Notes: generated by a model not told the origin, from the letters alone. 64,000 bases of DNA from Planctomycetota bacterium (GCA_016197205.1 JACPWG010000186.1:1-64000), one strand, 5' to 3'. Positions 9,501 through 18,726 are shown, numbered from the stretch's first letter. Made by a program: numbers and translations.

Positions 9501-11225
9501 TTCGGCGTGCGTGCCCGGACCTTCGGCCTCGGCCGATTCACGGTCCACGCCTTCGGTTCGCGCGGGGTCGCGGACGCCGTGCGGCGGTCCGTGAACGTGC
9601 TCCCGGACGGCGAAGAGGAGACGACCGCCGTCTCGGACGAGCTGGGCGCCGGCGCTGTGTCCAAGCTCCGCTTCCCGGACGAGGCCATTCCGGGCACTTG
9701 CGCGCTCTTTCTCAAGCTGTACCCGACGGCGTTCACGGAACTCGTGGACGGTCTGGACCGGATGGTGCGCCTGCCGTACGGCTGATTCGAGCAAACCACG
9801 TCGGTCACGTACCCCAACGTCGTCATCCTGAGGTACCTCAAAGCGACCGGCAAGCTGACACCGGAGGTGTCGAAGAGGCTCGAAACGGCGCTCGACCTGG
9901 GCTACCAGCGACTGTGCTCCTTCGAAGCGCCGGGCGGCGGCTTCAGTTGGTACGGGGAATCCCCGGCGAACGTCCAACTCACCGCCTACGGCATCGCGCA
10001 GCTCTGGGAAATGAACCGCGTGCGACCGATCGACCTGGGGATCGTCGAGCGCGCGTCGCGCTGGCTCGCGTCGTTGCAAAAAGACGACGGCTCCTGGCGC
10101 GAGGCGAAGCAGCCGCGCTCCCTGGCGATCCAGGGCGGGGGCGCGGCGATGACGGCCTTCGTGGCCTGGGCGCTGGCGGAGTCGGGCCAAACGGGCGCCG
10201 CCGTCGATCGGGCGCGGTGCTTCCTCCTCGGAGCCGTTGGCGATGCCGACGATCCGTACCTGCTTGGGCTGGCGGCGAACGCCTTGCTGGCGCGCGATCC
10301 AGGCGACCCGGCGGGCCTGAAACTCGTGGAGCGCCTCTCCGCGTCGGCTCACGACGAGAATGGCGCGACCTCCTGGAACCGGCGCGGCCCCACTCTGTGC
10401 TGGGGCGGCGGACCGGCCGGGGACGTGGAGGTGACCGCGATCGCGGCGCAGGCGTTGCGTCGTGCGCCCGCGGAAGTCGCTCGCCTGAGCCGCGCGCTGA
10501 CGTGGCTTCTGCGGCGCAAGGATGGCTTCGGCGGCTGGTACACGACCCAGGCCACGATCCAGGCCATCAAGGCGCTCGGCGTGAACGCGGAACGGACGAA
10601 GTTTCCGGAACGGGCCACGGTCCGCATCATGGCGAACGGCGCGCCTGCGGGGACGCTCGAGGTGACCCCTGACAACTCGGATCTGATGCAGCAGGTCGAC
10701 CTGAGTGAGCACTCGCGCCCGGGGGAAAACCGCATCGAGCTGTCCGTAGCGGGGAAAACGACGATGACCTATCAGGCGGTTGCTCGCTGCTATCTTTCGC
10801 GCGAGGCGAAGCAGCGACCGCAGGCGGAAGCCGAGACCGAGGCGGCGCTCGGCCTCGAGGTCGGCTACGACAAGACGTCGGTGGCTTTCGGCGAAGTCGT
10901 GCAGTGTTCCGTGCGCCTGACCTATCGACGGCCTGAGCCCGCGTTCATGGTGATCGTGGACCTGGGCATTCCACCGGGCTTCGAGCCGGACCGCGCGTCG
11001 CTCGCGGACCTGCGCACGAAGGGGACAGTGGACAAGTACTCGATCGACGGCGGACGGATCCTCCTTTATTTGGGAGAGGTCGGGCGCGGTCGCCCCGTTG
11101 CCCTGACCATCGACCTGCGCGCGACGCTTCCCTGCCGCTCCCAGGCGCGGGAGAGCGTGGCCTACGAATACTACAATCCGACGAGTCGCGCAACGAGTCC
11201 GCCGGTGAGCCTCGAAGTGAGGTAG
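6537..11225 (+). CDS. Alpha-2-macroglobulin family protein with in-frame UGA at the thioester cysteine (selenocysteine candidate)
   Basis: The frame reads 1,082 codons, a single TGA at 9783-9785, then 479 more codons to TAG at 11225. The start chosen is the ATG at 6537; a GTG at 6519 behind GGGGAAGGA is an equally good alternative. Residues 13-30 are a signal or anchor helix. MG domains follow (SLFSDKPVYQPGQVVHLRA near 155, FLLRTDRTIFRVGETL near 490, QATLDRETYRPGETAEVRI near 585). The A2M domain (ETLFWRPEVLTDEHG, ADNITTWRL) starts near residue 869. Homologues then carry PYGCxEQ, the Cys-Gln thioester; here the sequence is LPYG-UGA-FEQTTSVTYPNV, followed by a well-preserved thioester domain and C-terminal domain. 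Four hydrophobic segments (about residues 727-830) lie just before the A2M domain, where a bait region would be. Known role: trapping of proteases by covalent thioester attack. Either UGA is read as selenocysteine or the protein is truncated before its trap domain. Confidence 0.85.
9783..9785 (+). other. UGA codon in place of the thioester Cys codon
   Basis: The codons around it are CTG CCG TAC GGC TGA TTC GAG CAA ACC ACG. PYG-x-FEQTTS is the thioester motif with the reactive residue at x. One base change (TGC or TGT to TGA) separates this from a cysteine codon, and UGA is also the selenocysteine codon. Many other genes here end in TGA (for example 19668, 20363, 54627, 57391), so a global reassignment of UGA is excluded. 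Confidence 0.8.
9798..9810 (+). promoter_or_regulatory. Candidate bacterial SECIS hairpin
   Basis: ACGT-CGGTC-ACGT can form a 4-bp stem with a 5-base loop. The loop starts 17 bases after the UGA and contains GGUC. The published bacterial SECIS consensus asks for a 4-16 bp stem, a 3-14 base loop with G in its first two positions, and 16-37 bases between UGA and loop; the Escherichia coli fdhF element also shows GGUC about 18 bases after UGA. This hairpin just meets the minimum. A competing fold pairs ACGT (9798-9801) with ACGT (9817-9820). Such short stems arise by chance, so this alone proves nothing. Confidence 0.3.
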
Positions 11226-11246
11226 CGGCCGGCGACAGCATGATCC

Positions 11247-11269
11247 GAACCGCGACCGTTAGGGAGCGG
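11247..11269 (+). repeat. Dispersed repeat R1, copy 2
   Basis: Same core as at 4027 with one base change (GTTAGGG for GTGAGGG). It lies in the 162-bp gap between the macroglobulin and heparinase-like genes. Confidence 0.7.
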
Positions 11270-11387
11270 TCTGGGCGGGTGCTTCGTCGCCCCGGGGTTC
11301 GATCCCGCCCGCCCGCTCACGACCGCCGGGGGCGACTCCCAAGACCCATTGGCTTGCCCACTGAATTGCCCCGTGGGAGAAGACCGC

Positions 11388-13319
11388 ATGTTCCGCGTGA
11401 AAGACTCGCTTCGGTCCACCGGCGTGGCCGGCATGCTCATCGCCGCGCTCATTGTCGGTCGACTCCTCGGTGCCGACGATCCGGCCGCCACGCCCGCGCC
11501 CTCCCCTTCGCCCGCCGCCGCGCCGGACCTCGCCGCTGCCGTCCGCACCGAGCGCCCCCGCCTTTTCCTGCGCGGGGCCGACCTCCCCCGACTGCGCGCG
11601 CTCGTGAAGGACGACCCGACCGCCGCCGCCTGGTATGCGGAGGTGCGCGCCTCCGCGCGGGCGCTGCTCCCCGCGCCGCTCGTCGAATACCGCCGCGACA
11701 AGCGCGGCAACTGGCTCGGCGCCGCGCGCTCGGCGGTCGATCGCATCTGGCGGCTCGCCTTCGTCGCCCTGCTCGACGGCGACCACGTCGCGGCGCGGCG
11801 CGCGATTGCCGAGTTGCTGCACGCCGCCGAACTCCCGACCTGGGACCCCGACCACTTCCTCGACGTCGCCGAACTGACGCACGCGGTCGGGCTAGGTTAC
11901 GACTGGCTGCACGCCGAAATGACTCCAGACGAGCGCGCGACGGTCCGCGACGCCATTTGCCGCCTCGGCCTGCGCGCAGGGCTCTCGTTTTATCGCACCC
12001 GCGCACCCCTCACGCGACACGGCTTCAACTGGGCCCTCGCCGACCACAACTGGAACCTGGTCTGCAATGGAGGCATGGTCGCAGGCGCCATCGCCGTCGC
12101 CGATGAGGAGCCCGCCCTCGCCGCCGAAGTCCTGCGCGCCGCTCCGCTCTCCGCCCGCCAGGCCTTCGCGTCGTTCGCGCCCGACGGCGGCTGGGGAGAA
12201 GGCCCCGGCTACTGGGCCTATGCGACCGAATACGGCGTCCTCCTGCTCGCCGCGCTCGAAGGCGCGCTCGACCCGGCCCGGGCCGCGGAGCTGACCGGAC
12301 CGCTCCGCGCCGCCGCGGGCTTCTCGCGCACCGGCGATTTCGCCGTGCATGCCCTCGGCCCCCGCGACCTCGCGTACAATTTCGCCGACGCGAACGAACC
12401 CGCCTCGAACGTGGCGCCGCAGATGTACTGGCTCGCCCGTGCCTTCCATCGCCCGCTCTACGCCTGGCACGCGGCCCGCCATCGCACGGGCACCGGCCGC
12501 GACCTGCTCTGGTATTCGCCCGAGCAGCAGGGTCCGCGCGCCGCCGCGTTCCCTCTCGATGCCTACTTCCGCGGCGTCGAGGCCGTGTTCCTGCGCGGCG
12601 CCTGGGAGGATCCGGCCGCGGTCTACGTCGGGTTCAAGGGGGGGGACAATTCCGAGAACCACTCCCACCTCGACCTCGGGACGTTCGTCCTCGACGGCGA
12701 CGGAGTCCGCTGGGCCGTCGATCTCGGCCGAGACGACTACGCCTTACCCCACTACTTCTCCGGCGCTAAATCGAAGTACTACCGTCTCCGGACCGCGGGG
12801 CACAACACGCTGCTCCTCGACGGCAAGAACCAGTTCGGTCGGGCGAAGGCCCCGGTGGTCGCGTACCGCTCCACACTGGACGCCGCGTACGCGGTCGCCG
12901 ACCTGTCGGGTACGTACCCCGAATCGGGCGCGCGCGCGCGGCGCGGCGTGCTTCTGCGGGAACGGCGCGAGGTGCTGGTGCAGGACGAGCTGGAGCTGGC
13001 CCGGCCGGCGGAGGCCGCGTGGCAGATGCACACCCGCGCGGAGGTATCGCTCGACGGCGCGCGCGCCGAGCTGCGCCAGGACGGCAAGACCTGGACGGCG
13101 ACGCTGCTGTCGCCGGCCGGAGCGGTGTTCACCGTCGAGTCGGCGGCCGCGCCCGCGCCCGAGAATCCGAATACCGGCGTGCGCAAGCTCGTGGTCCGGC
13201 TCGCGCTGCCCGCCGGGCCGGCGCGGATCGCGGTTCGGCTCGCGTCCGCGGAACGCGCCTCGGCGACGGCGCCGCCCGAACTGCGTCCGCTGGACGACTG
13301 GGTTCGCGACGCGCGGTGA
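11388..13319 (+). CDS. Secreted heparinase II/III-family polysaccharide lyase
   Basis: 643 residues from the ATG at 11388 behind GGGAGAAG. An N-terminal signal segment (GVAGMLIAALIVGRLLGA) is followed by a Pro/Ala linker, an alpha-helical toroid (HGFNWALADHNWNLVCNGG, GGWGEGPGYWAYATEY) and a beta-sandwich half with FKGGDNSENHSHLDLGTFVL. The asparagine/histidine-rich stretches (NENHSHLD-type and HNWNLV) match the catalytic regions of heparinase II/III and alginate lyase-like enzymes (PL12, PL15, PL21 group). Probable role: cleavage of uronic-acid polysaccharides outside the cell. The exact substrate cannot be assigned. Confidence 0.82.
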   Translation: MFRVKDSLRSTGVAGMLIAALIVGRLLGADDPAATPAPSPSPAAAPDLAAAVRTERPRLFLRGADLPRLRALVKDDPTAAAWYAEVRASARALLPAPLVEYRRDKRGNWLGAARSAVDRIWRLAFVALLDGDHVAARRAIAELLHAAELPTWDPDHFLDVAELTHAVGLGYDWLHAEMTPDERATVRDAICRLGLRAGLSFYRTRAPLTRHGFNWALADHNWNLVCNGGMVAGAIAVADEEPALAAEVLRAAPLSARQAFASFAPDGGWGEGPGYWAYATEYGVLLLAALEGALDPARAAELTGPLRAAAGFSRTGDFAVHALGPRDLAYNFADANEPASNVAPQMYWLARAFHRPLYAWHAARHRTGTGRDLLWYSPEQQGPRAAAFPLDAYFRGVEAVFLRGAWEDPAAVYVGFKGGDNSENHSHLDLGTFVLDGDGVRWAVDLGRDDYALPHYFSGAKSKYYRLRTAGHNTLLLDGKNQFGRAKAPVVAYRSTLDAAYAVADLSGTYPESGARARRGVLLRERREVLVQDELELARPAEAAWQMHTRAEVSLDGARAELRQDGKTWTATLLSPAGAVFTVESAAAPAPENPNTGVRKLVVRLALPAGPARIAVRLASAERASATAPPELRPLDDWVRDAR

Positions 13320-13365
13320 GAGGTGACCGAGGGGGACGCCGGCCGCGGCGGGATCTCGCCCTCAG

Positions 13366-13391
13366 TACCGCCACACGGAAGTCGGTGCCCA
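13366..13391 (+). repeat. Remnant end of MITE family B
   Basis: TACCGCCACACGGAAGTCGG matches the left terminal repeat of the elements at 43931 and 57922 and is flanked on the left by CTCAG, the same five bases that flank the 43931 copy. No matching right end is seen before 13722, so this is a solo or decayed end. The rest of the 13320-13722 gap shows no gene. Confidence 0.5.
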
Positions 13392-13722
13392 GTGCCGGTG
13401 CGGTCGCCGCTGCGCACGCGACGTGTCGTCGCGCGCAGCAGGACGCAATGCCGTGCCGCCCGTAGCCGTGCTCCCCCTCGCGCCCCCGTTCCGGTCGGCC
13501 ACGGCCCCTTGTGATGCAGGGCTTCCGCCCTGCACCGACGGGACGACCCGTGTGGAAATCTCCGAGCCCGTGGGATGCGGAGACGGAGGCCGCTCCAGGG
13601 GAAACCCGGGAGGTGGTTCCGACGTTCCGTGCGCGAGCGGGTGCGGGGCGGAACCGCCACCGACGCGCCGCGGGCACGATGAGCTCGTCCCCTCCGGAGC
13701 CCCCACCCCCGCGGACCGCTCG

Positions 13723-14763
13723 CTACCGCAGCGACCACACCCGAACCATCTTGTCCTCGCCGCCCGTCGCGAGGAGCTTGCCGTCCGCGGAAAAGGCCAC
13801 GGCCGAAACCGGTCCGTCGTGTCCGTCGAGCCTCGCCCTCTCCACACCCGTGGCGACGTCCCAGAGTCGCGCGACCTTCTCGCCCGCGGCGCCCGTGGCA
13901 AGCACGCTCCCGTCCGGCGAAAAGGCTAGGGTGATTACCGTAGGACCGTCCTTGCCCAGCCGCTTCGCTCCCCGCTTCTCACCGACGCGCCACAGCTCGA
14001 CGCCGCCTTCGCCGCCCGCGGCCAGCCAGACGCCGTCCCGGGAAAAAGTCAGCGCCTCGATCGCCGAGACGCCGGTCTCGAGCGCCTGCTTCGGGTCGTG
14101 GCGCTGCGCGTCCCAGAGGGTCAATGCGCGGTTGCTGCCGTACGCGGCGACCGTCCGCCCGTCGGGGGAGTGCGCCAGGAGATGCAGGTGACTCGGCACG
14201 GTCCGGCTGTCGGAGCCTCCGCTCAAGTCCCAAAAAACAAGTCGCTTGCTCATGTCCCCCCAGCCGGTGACGAGCTGCCGGCCGTCAGGCGAGATCGACA
14301 CCGCGTGGACCGTGGAGGCCTCGTTGGGGAGATTGAAGTGCGCCCGCTGCTTCCCGGTCCCCACGTCGTACACGTAGAGTTGTCCGTTCTCGTCGCCGGC
14401 CGCGGCGAGCGCGCCGTCCGGGGACAGGGCCACGCACGTGATGTCGGAGCCTCCGGCGTCCACGGCCCGCACCTCTTTCCCCCCCGTCGCTTCCCACACG
14501 CGGACGCCCCCGGCGCGGTCCAGCGAAACCAGCGACTTCCCGTCCGGCGTGAAGACCAGCGCGCGAAGCGTGGCCGCGTGCCCCTTGCAAGTCACCAGCA
14601 GTTTCGCGGCTGCGACCGCGCCTGCTGCCGCCCCGGCGACCGGGTCAGGATCCTGCGCCCGGCAGGGGCGTCCTCCGCTCGCCGCCATCGCGAGGGCCGC
14701 GCCGGTCACGAGCAGCAGCACCGGAAGGCGTGGGCATGCCGTCGCCAAACTCGCGCACTCCAT
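13723..14763 (-). CDS. Secreted WD40-repeat protein
   Basis: 346 residues from the ATG at 14763, which follows GAGGAGGACT. A signal peptide with the core LPVLLLVTGAALAMAAS is followed by a series of WD40 blades. Repeats are recognised by SPDG/TPDG/SADG turns and WD-type ends: VRVWEA, LYVYDV, LVFWDL, LTLWDA, VELWRV, ARLWDV and VRVWSL, seven in all, enough for one complete propeller. It is probably a periplasmic scaffold. No enzymatic domain is present, and no neighbour suggests a partner. Confidence 0.85.
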   Translation of the reverse strand: MECASLATACPRLPVLLLVTGAALAMAASGGRPCRAQDPDPVAGAAAGAVAAAKLLVTCKGHAATLRALVFTPDGKSLVSLDRAGGVRVWEATGGKEVRAVDAGGSDITCVALSPDGALAAAGDENGQLYVYDVGTGKQRAHFNLPNEASTVHAVSISPDGRQLVTGWGDMSKRLVFWDLSGGSDSRTVPSHLHLLAHSPDGRTVAAYGSNRALTLWDAQRHDPKQALETGVSAIEALTFSRDGVWLAAGGEGGVELWRVGEKRGAKRLGKDGPTVITLAFSPDGSVLATGAAGEKVARLWDVATGVERARLDGHDGPVSAVAFSADGKLLATGGEDKMVRVWSLR

Positions 14764-15111
14764 GTGAGTCCTCCTCTCCTCTTCGTGCCAGCGGGGGGGC
14801 GTCGCCCGCGGTCGACCGCTGGGAACGTCTCCGATCCGGGAATGTTTCGGTCTCGTGCCTGTAAAGGGGTGCGAGCGCCCGCGGGAAGGCCGATTCAGCG
14901 GGGAACGATCCTGCCCCGCAGTATACGCGGATCGAATTCAGCGGGCAAGGACGTCGCTCCTGCGCCGCGGTTCCCAGGTATCGGCGCGAGAGCCCAGCCT
15001 TGACGCCTCCTTCGTGGGGTGGTATCGCAGACGAAGCGCTTTCCCCGAAGAGACGCCCACTTTTGTTTTCGTCGGCACTTTGCCGCCGTGGCCCAAGCTG
15101 GAGACGACAAC

Positions 15112-16086
15112 GTGAAGCGAACGACATGGGTGACGCCGTTCTTGTTCCTGGCGGCCGTCGCAACCCAACTCCACGCCGACGACGATCCGTACGCGGAGCG
15201 GCGAGCAAAAGTCCGCGAGGGGCTCAAGGTCCTTGCCCCGTTCGTGGGGACATGGCTGGGACAGCGGAAGACCGCGGGCGAGCCTCAAACCTCGACCCGG
15301 TCGTTCGAGTGGGCCCTCGGCGGCACGTTCTTGAGGGGTACAACGGTCGCCCGCATGGCCGGCGAAGTGGTGTTCCAAGCCGAACTCTGGTACACGTGGG
15401 ACCCGGAGCGCAAGGCCCTGGTCTGCTACTTTCTGGAGGACCCGGGGATCGTCCAGACTTTCGATCAGGCGACGGAGAAGGACGCGGACCCCGCCACCTC
15501 GCTTTGGGAAGAGCGGACCGCGAGCGGTCGGCCCGGCATGCGGATCGCAATGGAGCTGCCGCGGAAGACAGAGTTCCGCGTCGTTGCCACCCAACGGGAC
15601 GCGCAAGGGCGGTCGCAGCCCTTTTCCGACACCACCTATCGGCTCGCCTACAAGTCCTCGATGGGCCTGCAGGCCGCGCATTGGCAGGTCGACCAGATAC
15701 CGGAGTCCTTCCGCGGCGACTGGCTCCTCGACGCGCCTCCCCGCCCGCGCGCCGGCGGCGAGCCCACGGCGGGCCAGGGGGCCGCGGTCGGCCTCGACTA
15801 CGAAGGGCTCGTCTTCCGGCTCACCGCCTCCCCGCGAGACTGTCGCGTCCTGCGGAGGGCGTCAAACAAAGACGCGGCCGCCCCGGAAGCGCCGAAGGAG
15901 TTGGGGGCGGCCATCATGCTCAGGATGGACGGCGGCGCCCTCGAGGCGACCTTCGTGGGCGACTTTCATCTCACCTACACGCTGCGGCTGACGCCGGGCA
16001 AGGACGGCGGGGTCGACGGGCACTTCATTCACGCGGGCTCCGGCGCCGTCTACTACGACGGGCCGGTCAAGCTGGGGCGGCAGTGA
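15112..16086 (+). CDS. Secreted protein of unknown function (DUF1579-like beginning)
   Basis: 324 residues if started at the GTG at 15112, which has CTGGAG upstream and opens straight into a signal peptide (TTWVTPFLFLAAVATQLHA). An upstream ATG at 15019 would put 31 charged residues before it and is less likely. The mature part begins LAPFVGTWLGQ and contains FEWALGGTFLRG and YTWDPERKALVCYFLEDPG, a pattern loosely like DUF1579-type calycin-fold proteins. The second half (TYTLRLTPGKDGG) is unassigned. A weak promoter (TTGACG at 15000, TATCGC 17 bases on) may lie upstream; the 14764-15111 gap is otherwise featureless. Confidence 0.6.
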   Translation: MKRTTWVTPFLFLAAVATQLHADDDPYAERRAKVREGLKVLAPFVGTWLGQRKTAGEPQTSTRSFEWALGGTFLRGTTVARMAGEVVFQAELWYTWDPERKALVCYFLEDPGIVQTFDQATEKDADPATSLWEERTASGRPGMRIAMELPRKTEFRVVATQRDAQGRSQPFSDTTYRLAYKSSMGLQAAHWQVDQIPESFRGDWLLDAPPRPRAGGEPTAGQGAAVGLDYEGLVFRLTASPRDCRVLRRASNKDAAAPEAPKELGAAIMLRMDGGALEATFVGDFHLTYTLRLTPGKDGGVDGHFIHAGSGAVYYDGPVKLGRQ

Positions 16087-16167
16087 GGCCCGCCCCGGTC
16101 CGCGGAGGTCTTTGCGCAAAGATCGCCCACGCGAAATACGCGCCCGGCCTTCCGGCCGCGCCCGCGA

Positions 16168-17361
16168 CTATGCCGGCGCCCACTCCACCTCCAGCGACTC
16201 CCCCTCGTCCGTGAGGCGCGAGCGTCCGCGCAGGCGGTACTTCCGCCCCGCGACCTCGATTTCGCGGCAACCGCGTGCCGGCGGGATGTCGGTCGGGTGG
16301 ATGCCGACCGCGGCGGCGAGCAGAACAAGGAGAGGAAGGTAGAGACCGCGCGGAAGTTCCTCGACCTCGACCTTGCGGTCGCCCTGGGCGTACGACAAGC
16401 GACAGGGCAGAGGCGCAGGCCGGAGATGGAGCTGCCGGAACCCAAGCTTGCAGGCTTCGGTGATCATCATCCGAGCCAGCAGCAAGAGTGCCGGGGGATC
16501 CTTGAGTGACAGGACAACCTCAAGCGAGTCGAAGAATACGGCGACGCGACTCTCCTCGGGCAACTGACGCTCTTTCGTGAGGGGGATAGAGGAATCGTCG
16601 CTGAGGGTGAACCGACCGGGAAATAGGCGACTGAGCATGCGCTCGACCAGAAAATGGTTACGGTTCGGATCCTCGTCGCAACGCACGACTTCGATGCGGC
16701 GCCCGAGGATTGCCTCAAAGTCCCCCAGGCGGCTCGCGATCAGCACGGGCCAGCCAGCAAGCAAGGTCGCGGAGTCGTCCCTACACGCCCAGGGAATCGT
16801 CTGCCACATGAGGGCCGCCTCCGGGTCGAGCCCGGCGATGGACACCCAGGGGAGCAGGCCCTCGGCAGGAAGCTCGACACGCGTGAAGCGGCGGAAGTCC
16901 TCGAGCGCCTTCCAGCGCTCTTGCTCAAACCCGTCGAGGTCGGGCGGCTTGTCCCACGCGAGCAATGGAAGCGACTTCGAAAACAGGACCTCCGCGGCGG
17001 CCCTCCCGATCGCGTCCAGCACGGTTCGCGTGACCGCCTCGCTCGCGAACCACCCGACCCGCCCCTGGATTCGCCCCAGCTTGATTGCCGCGTCGAGCGT
17101 GTACTTGTCGATGAACCAACTCAGGCCGTCCGGTTTGCGTCGCCACAGTCTCTTGCGCAACCTGACGGGGACCGGCCAGTTCCAGTTATCCATGAGAGGA
17201 AGAACGTGGCACGGCCCCAGCTCATCGCGGCGGTACACCATCGCGACGTGCAGCCCTCGACCGCGCGCCTCCAGCACCACCGCCTCCGGGTCCGCCGCAT
17301 CCACCTTCGCGGAGAAGGATTGCCCGTGCGCATCGAGCGTCATGCAGTAGTAGGTGGGCAT
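16168..17361 (-). CDS. Protein with GspF-like N-terminus and GspE N2-like C-terminus, function unknown
   Basis: 397 residues from the ATG at 17361. Residues 1-45 (MPTYYCMTLDAHGQ, VVLEARGRGLHVAMV) look like the conserved opening of GspF/PilC proteins, in which a lysine-rich beta strand is followed by an 'ARGL' helix. Residues about 285-397 (LLLLARMMITEACKLGFRQL, LSYAQGDRKVEVEELPRGLY, LLVLLAAAVGIHPTD) resemble the N2 subdomain of GspE/PilB ATPases, but without Walker motifs. The middle is unrecognised. No type II secretion or pilus genes are nearby. It may be an orphan adaptor. Confidence in the gene is high, in the domain reading low. Confidence 0.6.
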   Translation of the reverse strand: MPTYYCMTLDAHGQSFSAKVDAADPEAVVLEARGRGLHVAMVYRRDELGPCHVLPLMDNWNWPVPVRLRKRLWRRKPDGLSWFIDKYTLDAAIKLGRIQGRVGWFASEAVTRTVLDAIGRAAAEVLFSKSLPLLAWDKPPDLDGFEQERWKALEDFRRFTRVELPAEGLLPWVSIAGLDPEAALMWQTIPWACRDDSATLLAGWPVLIASRLGDFEAILGRRIEVVRCDEDPNRNHFLVERMLSRLFPGRFTLSDDSSIPLTKERQLPEESRVAVFFDSLEVVLSLKDPPALLLLARMMITEACKLGFRQLHLRPAPLPCRLSYAQGDRKVEVEELPRGLYLPLLVLLAAAVGIHPTDIPPARGCREIEVAGRKYRLRGRSRLTDEGESLEVEWAPA

Positions 17362-17447
17362 CGTTTCGTCTGGCCCTCCGTGGCAAGGAGGTTTTCGACT
17401 TTCCCCGCTTGGCCCCCCCTATCCTACCACATTCTGGCGTATGCTCC

Positions 17448-18713
17448 TCAAGACCGCTGCAAGTTCTCTTCAGGTGCAAGACTGCTCCCGCCCCCGTCCG
17501 GCCTCACCAGCGTCTCCGCCGTGAACTCCCCCATCAGGATCGGCACGGCGACCTTGCAGAGCACCGTGAAGACCAGGAACCCGACCGAGAACACGGCCGC
17601 GCCCACGCGGACCTCCGTGAGCGTCGGCACGTATTCGTAGATCTCGCCCAGCGTCGACGGCGTGAACCCCGGGATCACCAGCCCCATCCCCTTTTCGATG
17701 TACACCCCCGCGTAGATCAGGAGGCAGCCGAGGTTCAGCGTGACGAAGTGCCGCCGCGTGGCCGGGATCAAAAAAAGAATGAAGGCCACGGCCGAGCAGG
17801 CCACCGAGGCCCAGGCGTAGAGGACGAGGGAGGTGTGGCCGCGGACGCCGCTGAAGAGGTATTGCAAGTAAACGACGTGGTGCGTGGCCGAGTAGTACTC
17901 CTTGAACACCTCCGCGCCGAGCAGGAAGAGATTCAGGAACATCGCGTACGCCATCAGCTCCGCGACCTTCCAGATCGCCTCGTTCTGGATCCGCAGCCCC
18001 GCCGTCCGCTGCAGGATCTGAAACACGATGATGAGAATGGCCGGCCCCGAACAGAAGGCGGAGCACAGGAAACGCGGGGCCAGGATCGACGCGTTCCAGA
18101 ACGGGCGCGCGGGGAGCCCGTTGTAGAGAAACGCGGTCACGGTGTGGATGCTGATCGCCAGCGGGATCGAAAAGAGCACGAGGGGCACGACAATCGCCGC
18201 GCGATAGTGCACGCGATAGAAGCTGCAATACAGGAGGTGCCCGACCACCACGACGTTCAGCGCGAGGTAGCCGTTCAAGACCAGGCAGTCCCACGCCAGC
18301 AACGACCGCGGAAAGTTCAGCAGCCCAAGGAACGGCACCACGTGCCAGAACCGGTCGGGCCGCCCCATGTCCACGAGCACGAAGAGCAGGCACATCGTGA
18401 CCGCGCTGATCGCGAGCAGCTCGCCGAGGATCGCGACCTCTTTGATCGGTTTCCAGTTGTAGACGTAGGCCGGGATCACCAGCATCACTGCGGCGGCCGC
18501 GACGCCCACGAGGAAGGTGAAGTTCCCGACGTAGAACCCCCACGAGACCTCGTCCCGCATGCTCGTGCGGATCAGGCCGTCCCGAAGCTGGTCGACATAG
18601 GCCACCGCACCCCAGGCCACGAGGGCCAGCAGGAAAAGGACCCACGCCCGATACGCGGCGCCGCCCCGCGTCGCCAGGCGCGCCGAGTGCCAGAGGAATC
18701 GCATGAACCTCAT
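17448..18713 (-). CDS. NrfD/PsrC-family (DsrP-like) integral membrane quinone-interacting subunit
   Basis: 421 residues with about ten hydrophobic helices, for example WVLFLLALVAWGAVAYV, FLVGVAAAAVMLVIPAYVY, ISAVTMCLLFVLVDMGRP and IVVPLVLFSIPLAISIHTVT. The segment RDEVSWGFYVGNFTFLVGV near the N-terminus and the VDMGRPDRFWHV motif are typical of NrfD/PsrC/DsrP proteins, which exchange electrons with quinones in the membrane. It follows the FeS-protein gene after 13 bp, so the two are co-transcribed with the tetraheme gene. There is no proton-pumping or catalytic cofactor motif. Confidence 0.87.
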   Translation of the reverse strand: MRFMRFLWHSARLATRGGAAYRAWVLFLLALVAWGAVAYVDQLRDGLIRTSMRDEVSWGFYVGNFTFLVGVAAAAVMLVIPAYVYNWKPIKEVAILGELLAISAVTMCLLFVLVDMGRPDRFWHVVPFLGLLNFPRSLLAWDCLVLNGYLALNVVVVGHLLYCSFYRVHYRAAIVVPLVLFSIPLAISIHTVTAFLYNGLPARPFWNASILAPRFLCSAFCSGPAILIIVFQILQRTAGLRIQNEAIWKVAELMAYAMFLNLFLLGAEVFKEYYSATHHVVYLQYLFSGVRGHTSLVLYAWASVACSAVAFILFLIPATRRHFVTLNLGCLLIYAGVYIEKGMGLVIPGFTPSTLGEIYEYVPTLTEVRVGAAVFSVGFLVFTVLCKVAVPILMGEFTAETLVRPDGGGSSLAPEENLQRS

Positions 18714-18726
18714 GCCCCACCCCGCG

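Noticed and set aside
9783-9785. Genome-wide UGA reassignment to Trp or Gly
   Set aside because: TGA ends many intact genes here at correct family length, including four ATGA overlaps, so UGA is a normal stop.
9786-11225. A separate downstream gene starting at 9867 (the first in-frame start)
   Set aside because: Such a start would drop the Gln half of the thioester motif and the first helix of the domain, has no good ribosome site, and the sequence between the UGA and 9867 still matches the family.
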